A stretch of DNA of 64,000 nucleotides from Maricaulis sp. (GTDB lineage: Bacteria > Pseudomonadota > Alphaproteobacteria > Caulobacterales > Maricaulaceae). Below, in pieces: positions 25,766 through 34,585 of the stretch (the stretch's first letter is position 1; each line of letters opens with the position of its first letter). A program made the position numbers and the translations under genes. The notes beneath the pieces are model-generated. The model saw only the letters and a program-made list of their open reading frames with translations, searched no databases and was not told the DNA's origin. The stretch spans positions 62,001 through 126,000 of the forward strand of contig JAEPND010000001.1 of the NCBI GenBank assembly GCA_017643585.1. Direction: 5' to 3'.

Positions 25766-26896
25766 ATGGGCGATCTGAGTTTACTGGTTTGGACCTTTTC
25801 AATCATCGGGTTCCTACTCGCTGCGTATTCCATCGTCGCCAATGACGCGATCCAGACGCTAGGCACCTTCCTCAGCTCCAATGACAAGCGACCCTGGTGG
25901 GTGCTCTGGCTCTATGCCTGCTCGATCATTGTTGCGGTCATGGTCTACGGATATTTCGCGCTCAACCAGGATATCGCCTTCGGCCGATTGAACACCCTGC
26001 CCTATCCGGAAAACGGGGTGCAGTGGTATCACGCCGTCCCGCCGATTTTCCTGCTCCTGCTGACACGGTTCGGCATTCCGGTGTCCACGACCTTCCTGGT
26101 CCTGACCATCTTTGCCCTGACCGGCGGGGCCAGCACTGATGGGGTCCTGCCCCGCATGCTGCTCAAGTCCGGCATGGGCTATGTCGTCGCGCTCGGCGCG
26201 GCCTTCGTCGTCTATCTCGCCGTCTCGCGCTTCTTCGAGCGCTGGATCGCCGACACCAAGGATCAGCCGCATTCACCGATCTGGTACGTGCTGCAATGGT
26301 GTTCCACCGCCTTCCTGTGGTCCCAGTGGCTGATGCAGGATCTGGCGAATATCTTTGTCTTCCTGCCACGCACCACCGAGCTTGTCCCCGCACTGGACAA
26401 TGCCGGCAATCCGATCATCGAGAATGGCGTTGCGGTCATGGAGACCCAGGTCCAGTTCTCGCCGATGCTGCTGATCTTCGCGACGCTGGTCATGCTGTTC
26501 CTGCACGCCATCATCTTCCGTGCTCGCGGTGGTGAAATCCAGAAAATCGTCCTGTCCAAGACCAATACGACCGACGTTCGCGCCGCCACGCTTGTCGACT
26601 TCATCTACGGCCTCATCCTGTTCTATTTCAAGGAACTCAACGATGTGCCGATGTCCACGACCTGGGTCTTCCTGGGCATGCTGGCCGGTCGCGAAATCGC
26701 CATTGCCTATATCGGCGGCCTGCGCGGCAAGCTGGAAGCACTCTGGGACGTTGTAAGCGACATCTTCCGCGCCTTCATCGGCCTGGTCATCAGCGTTGTG
26801 CTGGCGATCTTCCTGCCAGCGATCGCCCAGGGCCAGCTCGGCGCCGTCCTGTCCGACTTCCCGGGCTATCTGTCGGGCATCCTCGGCCTAGGCTGA
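25766..26896 (+). CDS. PiT-like (PHO4-related) multi-pass membrane protein
   Basis: A 376-residue inner-membrane protein with about nine or ten helices. Two halves each show the signatures of inorganic phosphate transporters, in diverged form: SIVANDAIQTLGTFL with RFGIPVSTTFLVL in the first half, and LVDFIYGLILFYFKELNDVPMSTTWVFLG in the second. In PiT proteins the ND and P-V-S-T-T elements bind phosphate and cation. I infer a distant relative; the substrate may be different. It is divergent from the HTH-PAS array, about 230 bases away, which makes it a candidate target. A polar loop around residues 205-225 (VPALDNAGNPIIENG) separates the halves. Confidence 0.65.
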   Translation: MGDLSLLVWTFSIIGFLLAAYSIVANDAIQTLGTFLSSNDKRPWWVLWLYACSIIVAVMVYGYFALNQDIAFGRLNTLPYPENGVQWYHAVPPIFLLLLTRFGIPVSTTFLVLTIFALTGGASTDGVLPRMLLKSGMGYVVALGAAFVVYLAVSRFFERWIADTKDQPHSPIWYVLQWCSTAFLWSQWLMQDLANIFVFLPRTTELVPALDNAGNPIIENGVAVMETQVQFSPMLLIFATLVMLFLHAIIFRARGGEIQKIVLSKTNTTDVRAATLVDFIYGLILFYFKELNDVPMSTTWVFLGMLAGREIAIAYIGGLRGKLEALWDVVSDIFRAFIGLVISVVLAIFLPAIAQGQLGAVLSDFPGYLSGILGLG

Positions 26897-26942
26897 CGCC
26901 TGCGTAAACAAAACGGTTTCAAAAGGCGCGACGAACGCTAAA

Positions 26943-26973
26943 CTCCCCGGAACGAAGAATAATTTACGGGGAG
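26943..26973 (+). promoter_or_regulatory. Hairpin that could mask the fdsG ribosome site
   Basis: CTCCCCG (26943-26949) pairs perfectly with CGGGGAG (26967-26973). The right arm is the Shine-Dalgarno sequence of fdsG, whose GTG start is at 26980. Translational control is inferred only from this geometry. Confidence 0.45.
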
Positions 26974-26979
26974 AGCTGC

Positions 26980-27396
26980 GTGCCGCACGAAATCGATGTG
27001 GTTGCGAAGATCTGCGCACATCACAATCACGATCCCGCTGCATTGCTGGAAATCCTGCACGACACGCAGGAAGAGTTTGGCTGTGTCAGCGACGACGCCG
27101 CGCGCACGATCGCCGAACGCCTCAACATTTCCCGCGCCGACATTCACGGCGTGCGCAGTTTTTACGGTGACTTCAGCCGCCAGGCTGACAAGCCGAAACT
27201 CAAACTCTGCCGCGCCGAAGCTTGCCAGGCTGTCGGCAGTGAAGAGCTGGCCCGCCGTCTCTCTGACAAGGGCATCGCCAGCGAAACAATCTATTGCCTG
27301 GGCAATTGCGCGCTGGGCCCCGCCGCGATGATCGGTGAACGCCTGATCGGTCGAGCCAGCGTCGAGCTGCTGGAAGCGGAGCTGGCTGATGACTGA
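26980..27396 (+). CDS. fdsG: NAD-dependent formate dehydrogenase, gamma subunit (NuoE-like)
   Basis: A 138-residue subunit that carries a [2Fe-2S] cluster and passes electrons to the FMN site in FdsB. It is a NuoE-like thioredoxin fold; the ligands are CRAEAC and CLGNC (C-x4-C and C-x3-C). The start is GTG after GGGGAGA. The gene overlaps fdsB by eight bases and opens a five-gene formate dehydrogenase operon followed by formate-THF ligase. It could be mistaken for complex I NuoE, but no other nuo genes are near and FdsA follows. Confidence 0.93.
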   Translation: MPHEIDVVAKICAHHNHDPAALLEILHDTQEEFGCVSDDAARTIAERLNISRADIHGVRSFYGDFSRQADKPKLKLCRAEACQAVGSEELARRLSDKGIASETIYCLGNCALGPAAMIGERLIGRASVELLEAELADD

Positions 27397-28927
27397 TACG
27401 CCCCGCCTCTATCTCTCCCGCGATGCTGCTGCACTCTCCGTCGGTGCGGATGCTGTCGCTGCCGCCCTGCCCCGGGATCAGCTGGTACGGACAGGATCGC
27501 GCGGCATGCTCTGGCTGGAACCGCTGCTCGAAGTCGAAACTGCGCAGGGCCGGATCGGCTTTGGCCCGCTTTCCGTGATGGATGCAAAACGCCTCGCCGA
27601 TGCGGGCTTCCCCGAAGATGATGCAACTTGCCTCGGCAAGGTCGAGGACCTACCCTGGATGAAAGTCCAGCGCCGCGTGATCTTTGAACGTTGCGGCCTT
27701 ATCGATCCGCTGGACCTTGATGCCTTTGAAGCCTCTGGAGGGCTGGACGGCCTATGGTCCGCACTCGGCAAGACACCATCGGACATCGTCGAGACTGTGA
27801 CCCGCTCCGGACTGCGCGGACGTGGCGGCGCGGGCTTCCCGGCGGGCATAAAGTGGAAAACGGCGTCCGAAGCAGTCGCTGACCAGAAATACATCTGCTG
27901 CAACGCGGATGAGGGCGATAGCGGCACCTTCGCCGACCGCATGCTGATGGAGGGCGACCCCGGCCAGCTCATTGCGGGCATGATCATCGCCGGCCTCGCC
28001 GTGGGTGCCACAAAGGGCTTCATCTATTGCCGCTCGGAATATCCGCACGCCATTGCTACGCTCAAGGCGGCGATCAGCGCCTGGGAGGCACGTGGCTGGC
28101 TGGGCTCGGACATCCTTGGCTCCGGCAAGGCGTTTGAACTCCAGCTTCGGCGCGGCGCCGGGTCCTATGTTTGTGGCGAGGAGAGCGCTATGCTGGAGAG
28201 CCTGGAGGGCAAGCGCGGCCAGGTCCGGGTCAAGCCCCCCATACCGGCCATTTCCGGCCTGTTCGGCAAGCCGACCATCGTCAACAATGTTCTGACCCTG
28301 GCCAGCGTGCCTTGGATCCTGGCGCATGGCGGCGAGGCCTATGCCGAGATCGGGCATGAACGCTCTCGCGGCACCCAGGCTTATCAACTCGCGGGCAATA
28401 TTCGCCGGGGCGGCATGCTGGAAGCCGATTTCGGCATTTCCCTGCGTGACCTGATCGAGGATTTTGGCGGTGGCACGCTGAGCGGTCGCCCGCTGAAAGC
28501 CGTCCAGGTTGGCGGCCCCCTGGGCGCCTATATCCCGGCCGACGATCTCGACCTCCCGATGGACTACGAAGCTTTCGCCGCTGCAGGCGCGATGCTGGGC
28601 CATGGCGGTATCGTCGCCTTCGACAACACGGTCGACATGGCCAAACAGGCTGAATTCGCGATGGAATTCTGTGCCGAGGAAAGCTGTGGCAAGTGCACAC
28701 CCTGCCGCATCGGTTCGATCCGCGGCGCCGAAACAATCAGCAAGATCCGCGAAGGTGAGAATGTCGAGGCCAATCTCGAACTGGTGGAAGAGCTGTGCAC
28801 CGTCATGACGGACGGGTCGCTGTGCGCCATGGGCGGACTGACACCAATGCCGGTGATGAGCGCGCTGCGCCATTTCCGTGAGGATTTCATATCCTCGGAC
28901 CCGAAACTCGAAGACATGGTAGACTAG
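27389..28927 (+). CDS. fdsB: NAD-dependent formate dehydrogenase, beta subunit (NuoF-like, FMN/NAD site)
   Basis: The 512-residue diaphorase subunit reduces NAD+ with electrons from FdsA. A short thioredoxin-like N-terminal region (to about 110) precedes the NuoF core. RGRGGAGFPAGIKW binds FMN/NADH, ICCNADEGDSGTFADR is the flavin contact, and ESCGKCTPCRIGS with a later Cys (SLCAMGG) ligates a 4Fe-4S cluster. Motif order and length match FdsB of Cupriavidus- and Rhodobacter-type soluble formate dehydrogenases. It overlaps fdsG by eight bases and is followed four bases later by fdsA. Confidence 0.95.
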   Translation: MTDTPRLYLSRDAAALSVGADAVAAALPRDQLVRTGSRGMLWLEPLLEVETAQGRIGFGPLSVMDAKRLADAGFPEDDATCLGKVEDLPWMKVQRRVIFERCGLIDPLDLDAFEASGGLDGLWSALGKTPSDIVETVTRSGLRGRGGAGFPAGIKWKTASEAVADQKYICCNADEGDSGTFADRMLMEGDPGQLIAGMIIAGLAVGATKGFIYCRSEYPHAIATLKAAISAWEARGWLGSDILGSGKAFELQLRRGAGSYVCGEESAMLESLEGKRGQVRVKPPIPAISGLFGKPTIVNNVLTLASVPWILAHGGEAYAEIGHERSRGTQAYQLAGNIRRGGMLEADFGISLRDLIEDFGGGTLSGRPLKAVQVGGPLGAYIPADDLDLPMDYEAFAAAGAMLGHGGIVAFDNTVDMAKQAEFAMEFCAEESCGKCTPCRIGSIRGAETISKIREGENVEANLELVEELCTVMTDGSLCAMGGLTPMPVMSALRHFREDFISSDPKLEDMVD

Positions 28928-28931
28928 GACG

Positions 28932-31766
28932 ATGGGAAGCCGCCGCGAGAATGATTTCGGCACGCCGGCCCGCACAAGCGAGACCCGCGTCAGCCTGGAA
29001 ATTGACGGCCAGACGGTCACCGTACCGGAAGGCACATCCATCATGCGCGCTGCCGCGGAGGTAGAGGCACGCATTCCCAAACTTTGCGCTACGGACCGGC
29101 TGGAAGCGTTTGGTTCCTGCCGCATGTGCCTGGTCGAGATCGAGGGCCGCAAGGGCACCCCCGCCTCCTGCACCACACCGGTGGCCGAGGGCATGAAGGT
29201 GCAGACCCAGACTCCACGTCTGGAAGCGCTGCGCCGCGGCGTGATGGAGCTCTACATTTCCGATCATCCGCTCGACTGCCTGACCTGTTCCGCCAATGGC
29301 GATTGTGAACTCCAGGACACCGCTGGCGAAGTCGGTCTGCGCGAAGTCCGTTACGGTTTCGAGGGCGAGAACCACCTCGATGAAGGCGTGGACGCGTCCA
29401 ATCCCTATTTCCAGTTTGATGGATCGAAATGCATAGTCTGCTCGCGTTGTGTCCGCGCCTGCGACGAGATCCAGGGCACGCTGGCCCTGACGATCGACGG
29501 CCGCGGCTTTGGCTCCAAGGTCTCGGCAGGTCTCGACGAAGGTTTTTTTGACAGCGAATGCGTGTCCTGCGGCGCCTGCGTACAGGCCTGCCCGACCGCC
29601 ACGCTGATGGAAAAAAGCGTCGTCGAACATGGCCAGCCGCGCCGGGAAGTCGCCACGACCTGTGCCTATTGCGGTGTTGGCTGTTCCTTCATCGCCGAGC
29701 TCCAGGGTGATGAAGTCGTCCGCATGACGCCGGACACGTCCGGGGGCGCCAATGAGGGCCATTCCTGCGTCAAGGGACGCTTCGCCTGGGGCTATGCCAG
29801 CCATCCTGACCGGGTGATGTCGCCCATGATCCGCGAGGATATCAGCCAGCCCTGGCGCGAGGTCAGCTGGGACGAAGCTATCGGCTTTGCCGCAGACCGT
29901 TTCAAGGCCATCCAGTCCGAGCACGGCCGCAGCGCGATCGGTGCTGTCACCTCCTCACGCTGCACCAATGAAGAGGTTTACGTTGTCCAGAAAATGGTCC
30001 GCGCGGCCTTTGGCAACAATAATGTCGACACCTGCGCCCGGGTCTGTCACTCGCCGACCGGCTACGGCCTGAAGACAACGTTCGGCACCTCGGCCGGAAC
30101 CCAGAATTTCAAATCCGTGGAACAGGCCGATGTGATCCTGGTGATCGGCGCCAATCCCACCGATGCCCACCCGGTCTTTGCCTCGCGCATGAAACAGCGC
30201 CTGCGGGCCGGAGCCCGCCTGATCGTAGCGGATCCGCGGGCGACCGATCTCGTGCGCTCTCCGCACATCCAGGCTGACCATCATCTGCAACTGCGACCGG
30301 GTACGAATGTCGCCATCGTCAACGCCCTGGCCCACGTCATCGTGACCGAGGGCCTGGTCGACGAGACCTTTGTCGCCGAGCGCTGCGAGCGCGAGAGCTT
30401 CGATCGTTGGACCGCCTTCATCTCGCAGGAGCAAAACTGCCCCGAGGCCGTCGAGGCGGTCAGCGGTGTGCCCGCAGAAACGATCCGCCAGGCCGCCCGC
30501 CTTTATGCGACGGGTGGCAATGCGGCGATCTATTACGGGCTGGGTGTCACCGAACACTCGCAGGGATCGTCCATGGTGATGGGCATGGCGAACCTGGCCA
30601 TGGCGACCGGCAATATTGGCCGCGAAGGTGTGGGCGTGAACCCGCTGCGCGGCCAGAACAATGTCCAGGGCTCCTGCGATATGGGATCATTCCCGCACGA
30701 GTTTCCCGGCTATCGCCACGTGTCCGATGTGGAGACCCGCACCCTGTTCGAGACCAGCTGGGGCCAGTCACTGAGCGACGAGCCGGGCCTGCGCATTCCG
30801 AACATGTTCTCGGCCGCGCTGGACGGCAGCTTCAAGGGCATGTTCATCCAGGGAGAGGACCTCGCCCAGTCGGATCCGGACACCCAGAATGTCATCGCCG
30901 CGCTGCGGTCGATGGATTGTGTCGTGGTGCAGGACCTGTTCCTCAACGAAACGGCCTCCTTTGCCCATGTCTTCCTGCCGGGCACCTCTTTCCTGGAAAA
31001 GGACGGCACCTTCATCAATGCCGAGCGGCGCATCAATCGCGTGCGCCCGGCCTTTGCGGAAAAACAGGGCCTGTCGGAATGGGAGACCGTCTGCCGACTG
31101 GCCGAAGCCCTTGGCTATCCCATGCGCTACGCAGCGGCCTCGGAGATCATGGATGAGATTGCAGCGCTGACACCCACGTTCGCCGGCGTGAGCTTTGACC
31201 GCCTCGACCGCGGAGGATCGGTACAATGGCCTTGCAATGATGCCGCGCCGGAAGGCACGCCCACCATGCATGTCGACGGTTTTGTACGCGGCAAGGGCCA
31301 GTTCATGCTGACCCAGTTCATCCCGACGGAGGAACGCACCTCCCGCGCCTTCCCGCTCTTGCTGACCACCGGCCGCATTCTCAGCCAGTACAATGTCGGC
31401 GCCCAGACCCGCCGGACCGAGAATTCCCGCTGGCATGACGAGGATGTGCTCGAGATCCACCCGTCTGACGCTGATGCGCGCGGGCTTGCGCACGGTGACA
31501 TGGTCTCGCTGTCCAGCCGCAAGGGCGCCATTACCGTTCGTGCCGTATTGTCCGAGCGGCTGCCGCCGGGCGTGGTCTATACGACCTTCCACCATCCGGA
31601 ATCCGGGGCCAATGTCGTCACCACCGAACTGTCGGACTGGGCGACCAATTGCCCCGAATACAAGGTCACGGCTGTACAGGTCGCGCCATCCAACATGCCA
31701 TCGGACTGGCAGGCCGAGCGCGGTCGTCGCCGGGCCCGGATCGATATCGTCCCCGCTGCGGAGTGA
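28932..31766 (+). CDS. fdsA: NAD-dependent formate dehydrogenase, catalytic alpha subunit (molybdopterin)
   Basis: Oxidises formate to CO2 at a bis-molybdopterin guanine dinucleotide site. The 944-residue protein begins with a NuoG-like [2Fe-2S] domain (CATD, CRMC), then a His-Cys3 segment (SDHPLDCLTC), two 4Fe-4S ferredoxin clusters (CIVCSRCVRAC, CVSCGACVQAC), the CAYCGVGC cluster and the molybdopterin domains. The Mo ligand is Cys372 in RVCHSPTGYGL, so it is a cysteine, not a selenocysteine, enzyme. The GTGA overlap at the end couples it to fdhD. The ATG at 28932 lies four bases after fdsB. It is intact and of usual length. Confidence 0.96.
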   Translation: MGSRRENDFGTPARTSETRVSLEIDGQTVTVPEGTSIMRAAAEVEARIPKLCATDRLEAFGSCRMCLVEIEGRKGTPASCTTPVAEGMKVQTQTPRLEALRRGVMELYISDHPLDCLTCSANGDCELQDTAGEVGLREVRYGFEGENHLDEGVDASNPYFQFDGSKCIVCSRCVRACDEIQGTLALTIDGRGFGSKVSAGLDEGFFDSECVSCGACVQACPTATLMEKSVVEHGQPRREVATTCAYCGVGCSFIAELQGDEVVRMTPDTSGGANEGHSCVKGRFAWGYASHPDRVMSPMIREDISQPWREVSWDEAIGFAADRFKAIQSEHGRSAIGAVTSSRCTNEEVYVVQKMVRAAFGNNNVDTCARVCHSPTGYGLKTTFGTSAGTQNFKSVEQADVILVIGANPTDAHPVFASRMKQRLRAGARLIVADPRATDLVRSPHIQADHHLQLRPGTNVAIVNALAHVIVTEGLVDETFVAERCERESFDRWTAFISQEQNCPEAVEAVSGVPAETIRQAARLYATGGNAAIYYGLGVTEHSQGSSMVMGMANLAMATGNIGREGVGVNPLRGQNNVQGSCDMGSFPHEFPGYRHVSDVETRTLFETSWGQSLSDEPGLRIPNMFSAALDGSFKGMFIQGEDLAQSDPDTQNVIAALRSMDCVVVQDLFLNETASFAHVFLPGTSFLEKDGTFINAERRINRVRPAFAEKQGLSEWETVCRLAEALGYPMRYAAASEIMDEIAALTPTFAGVSFDRLDRGGSVQWPCNDAAPEGTPTMHVDGFVRGKGQFMLTQFIPTEERTSRAFPLLLTTGRILSQYNVGAQTRRTENSRWHDEDVLEIHPSDADARGLAHGDMVSLSSRKGAITVRAVLSERLPPGVVYTTFHHPESGANVVTTELSDWATNCPEYKVTAVQVAPSNMPSDWQAERGRRRARIDIVPAAE

Positions 31767-32548
31767 CCGGATTGAAACTGCCGCAGGCCTCGCTTGATGT
31801 CGTCATTGCCTCTGCAGACACACAGGGCATGCAATGGTCTATCGCCACGGAACACCCGGTCGAGATTGGCTTCAACGGCCAGGCCTGGACGGTGATGATG
31901 GCCAGCCCCAGCGATCTGGAAGACCTCGCCTATGGCCTCGCGCTGTCAGAAGGCGTGCTCCGTCCCGGCACCCAACCGGACGCGATCAACATCGCGACCT
32001 TTCCGGAAGGCTCGACGGTGGACGTCCGGATCGCCGATGACCGGATCGCGCGTGACCGCCTGAAACGGCGCAGCCTGGACGGTCACAGCGGCTGCGGGCT
32101 GTGTGGCATCGAAAGCCTGGCTGAACTACACCCGCCAAGGACCGCCCGGAACGCGGCACACCGAATTGCCGATGATGCCATGGAAGCGGCCTTCGCCGCA
32201 CTGGGTCGGCATCAGCCCCTGAACCAGCGGACCCACAGCGTTCACGCTGCAGCCTGGTGTGCTCCGACCGGCGAGATCGAGTTTGTACGCGAGGATGTTG
32301 GCCGGCATAACGCACTGGACAAGCTCATTGGCTTGCTCGCCACGGCGGGCAAGCTGCAGGCGGATGGCTTTATCCTGATGTCCAGCCGCTGCAGTTTCGA
32401 ACTGGTCTATAAATGCGCGGTCACCCGGGCCTCGGCCCTGGCTACACTGTCGGCGCCAACATCCCTGGCGCTGGACCTGGCCAGGCTCATCAATCTTGAA
32501 ATTCTGACGCGTGGCCCCGGCGGGCATGTCGTCCGGCTGGGAGAGTGA
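31763..32548 (+). CDS. fdhD: Formate dehydrogenase accessory sulfurtransferase
   Basis: Inserts sulfur into the molybdenum cofactor of FdsA (also called FdsC). The 261-residue protein has the family cysteine motif SGCGLCGIES, EDVGRHNALDK and the later SSRCSFELVYK segment typical of FdhD. I take the GTG at 31763 as the start because it overlaps the fdsA stop (GTGA), like the other junctions in this operon; TTG at 31772 is another option. A longer frame inside fdsA is a shadow. Its own stop overlaps the start of fdsD in the same way. Confidence 0.93.
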   Translation: MTGLKLPQASLDVVIASADTQGMQWSIATEHPVEIGFNGQAWTVMMASPSDLEDLAYGLALSEGVLRPGTQPDAINIATFPEGSTVDVRIADDRIARDRLKRRSLDGHSGCGLCGIESLAELHPPRTARNAAHRIADDAMEAAFAALGRHQPLNQRTHSVHAAAWCAPTGEIEFVREDVGRHNALDKLIGLLATAGKLQADGFILMSSRCSFELVYKCAVTRASALATLSAPTSLALDLARLINLEILTRGPGGHVVRLGE

Positions 32549-32760
32549 CGCGCATGGATCGTCAACGCCTGATTGCCATGGCCAACCAGATTGCGGCCTT
32601 TTTCGAACCCTATTCCGAGGCGGAAGCCATCGATGGGGTCGAACAACACATCCGGAGCTTCTGGGAGCCGCGCATGCGAGAGCAATTACAAGCCGTGCTC
32701 GCCGAGCACCCGGACCGCTTGCTGCCCGTCGTCCGCAAGGCGGCGCACCGGCTGGCCTGA
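32545..32760 (+). CDS. fdsD: Formate dehydrogenase delta subunit
   Basis: A 71-residue small subunit found with soluble NAD-linked formate dehydrogenases and needed for stability or assembly. The protein is helical, with FFEPY, HIRSFWEPRMREQL and LLPVVRKAAHRL, which is the conserved FdsD layout. The start is GTG overlapping the fdhD stop; an internal ATG at 32554 would also serve. It completes the G-B-A-C-D order of the operon. Confidence 0.92.
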   Translation: MTRMDRQRLIAMANQIAAFFEPYSEAEAIDGVEQHIRSFWEPRMREQLQAVLAEHPDRLLPVVRKAAHRLA

Positions 32761-32787
32761 CCTATGACCTCAAGGGGGAGAGAGACC

Positions 32788-34458
32788 TTGAACAGCGATA
32801 TCGATATTGCCCGCGCAGCCGACATGCTGCCCATCACGGACGTCGCCGAGAAACTCGGCATTCCAGCCACGGCTCTGGCCCAGTACGGCGATGACAAGGC
32901 CAAGCTCACGGCGGACTATATCAAGTCTCTCCAGGGGGATGAGGACGGCAATCTGATCCTGGTGACGGCGGTCAACCCGACCCCGGCCGGTGAAGGCAAG
33001 ACAACCACTACAGTGGGCCTCGGCGATGCGCTCAACCGCATTGGCAAGCGCGCCACCATCTGTATCCGCGAACCCTCGCTGGGACCATGTTTCGGCATGA
33101 AGGGCGGCGCTGCGGGCGGTGGCCATGCCCAGGTCGTGCCGATGGAAGACATCAACCTCCACTTCACCGGCGATTTCCACGCGATCACGTCTGCTCACAA
33201 CCTGCTCTCGGCAATGATCGACAACCATATCTACTGGGGCAACAGCCTGGAGATCGATCAGCGCCGCGTGGTCTGGCGCCGTGTTCTGGACATGAATGAC
33301 CGCGCGCTGCGCGAGATTGTCGGCTCGCTGGGTGGCGTCGCCAACGGCTTCCCCGGCCAGTCTGGCTTCGACATCACTGTTGCCTCGGAAATCATGGCCA
33401 TTCTCTGCCTGTCCGAGGACCTGGAGGACCTGCAGAGACGCCTCGGCAATATCATTATCGGCTATCGGCGCGACAAAAGCGCGGTCACCTGCCGCGACAT
33501 CAAGGCGGACGGCGCCATGACGGTCCTGCTGAAAACCGCCATGCAGCCCAATCTGGTGCAGTCCCTCGAAAACAATCCAGCCTTCATCCATGGCGGCCCG
33601 TTCGCCAATATTGCCCATGGCTGCAACTCGGTGATTGCCACCAAGACAGCCCTGAAACTCGCCGATTATGTGGTCACCGAGGCTGGCTTTGGCGCCGACC
33701 TGGGCGCCGAGAAATTCTTCGATATCAAGTGTCGCAAGGCGGGGCTTTCGCCCAAGGCCGTTGTCATCGTCGCCACCATCCGGGCCCTCAAGTCCAATGG
33801 CGGTGTCGCCAAGACCGACCTCAACTCAGAAAACCTGGAGGCCTTGAAAAAGGGCTGTGCCAATCTCGGCCGCCATATCGAGAATGTGCGCAAATACGGC
33901 GTACCTGCTGTCGTCGCGATCAATCACTTCTCCTCCGACACGGATGCCGAAGTCGCCCTGGTGGAAGAATACGCTGCTTCAATGGGCAGCGAGGCCATCC
34001 TTTGCCGCCACTGGGCTGACGGTTCGGCCGGCACGGAGAACCTGGCCAAGCGTGTGGTCGAGATCATTGATGGCGGCATCGTTCAATTTGCCCCGATCTA
34101 TGGCGATGAGCTGAGCCTGTTCGAAAAGATCGAGCGTGTTGCCAAGACGATTTACCGAGCGGACGAAGTCCTGGCCGACAAGAAAATCCGCGACCAGCTG
34201 CGCGAGTGGGAGGATGCCGGCTTCGGTCATCTGCCGGTCTGCATGGCCAAGACCCAGTACAGTTTTTCTACCGATCCCAACCTGCGCGGCGCGCCAAGCA
34301 ATCATTCCGTCCCGGTCCGGGAGGTCCGCCTGTCGGCTGGGGCTGGCTTTGTCGTTGTCATCTGCGGGACCATCATGACCATGCCGGGCCTGCCCCGACA
34401 GCCCGCCGCCGAACAGATCGGCCTGGACGAGGACGGCCAGGTCGTCGGTCTCTTCTGA
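32788..34458 (+). CDS. fhs: Formate-tetrahydrofolate ligase
   Basis: ATP-dependent formation of 10-formyl-THF from formate. The 556-residue product has the P-loop [32 protein letters not shown], the [14 protein letters not shown] segment and the C-terminal [10 protein letters not shown], all characteristic. I take the TTG at 32788 because AAGGGGGAG lies just before it and the resulting N terminus ([10 protein letters not shown]) and length match the family. The ATG at 32764 would put the ribosome site inside the gene. It directly follows fdsD, so formate can be sent either to CO2 and NADH or into one-carbon metabolism. Confidence 0.95.
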   Translation: MNSDIDIARAADMLPITDVAEKLGIPATALAQYGDDKAKLTADYIKSLQGDEDGNLILVTAVNPTPAGEGKTTTTVGLGDALNRIGKRATICIREPSLGPCFGMKGGAAGGGHAQVVPMEDINLHFTGDFHAITSAHNLLSAMIDNHIYWGNSLEIDQRRVVWRRVLDMNDRALREIVGSLGGVANGFPGQSGFDITVASEIMAILCLSEDLEDLQRRLGNIIIGYRRDKSAVTCRDIKADGAMTVLLKTAMQPNLVQSLENNPAFIHGGPFANIAHGCNSVIATKTALKLADYVVTEAGFGADLGAEKFFDIKCRKAGLSPKAVVIVATIRALKSNGGVAKTDLNSENLEALKKGCANLGRHIENVRKYGVPAVVAINHFSSDTDAEVALVEEYAASMGSEAILCRHWADGSAGTENLAKRVVEIIDGGIVQFAPIYGDELSLFEKIERVAKTIYRADEVLADKKIRDQLREWEDAGFGHLPVCMAKTQYSFSTDPNLRGAPSNHSVPVREVRLSAGAGFVVVICGTIMTMPGLPRQPAAEQIGLDEDGQVVGLF

Positions 34459-34494
34459 GGCGAATTCCGATATCGAAATTCAAGTCAATGAAAT

Positions 34495-34533
34495 AATCTG
34501 GGTATTCATATTCTATGAGTGCCCGGATTTTTT
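34495..34533 (+). terminator. Rho-independent terminator after fhs
   Basis: Stem AATCTGGGT / GCCCGGATT with G-U pairs and an inner CATA / TATG helix, then a T run. It closes the formate dehydrogenase-fhs operon before the regulator gene. Confidence 0.75.
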
Positions 34534-34545
34534 GTACGGTCGTAA

Positions 34546-34580
34546 GACTTCATTCCTTTTAGAAACGAGCGTTTGAAGTC
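34546..34580. promoter_or_regulatory. Inverted repeat before the HTH regulator gene
   Basis: GACTTCA (34546-34552) and TGAAGTC (34574-34580) form a perfect 7-bp dyad with a 21-base spacer. The right arm ends five bases before the regulator ATG, as expected for an autoregulatory operator or a leader hairpin. Confidence 0.45.
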
Positions 34581-34585
34581 GAATA

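Noticed and set aside
30042-30050. Selenocysteine at the formate dehydrogenase active site
   Set aside because: The Mo-ligand codon is TGT (Cys372), with no in-frame TGA and no SECIS-like need.
26980-31766. Complex I (nuo) genes
   Set aside because: FdsG and FdsB resemble NuoE and NuoF, but FdsA has the formate dehydrogenase Mo site and fdhD and fdsD follow. No other nuo genes are present.
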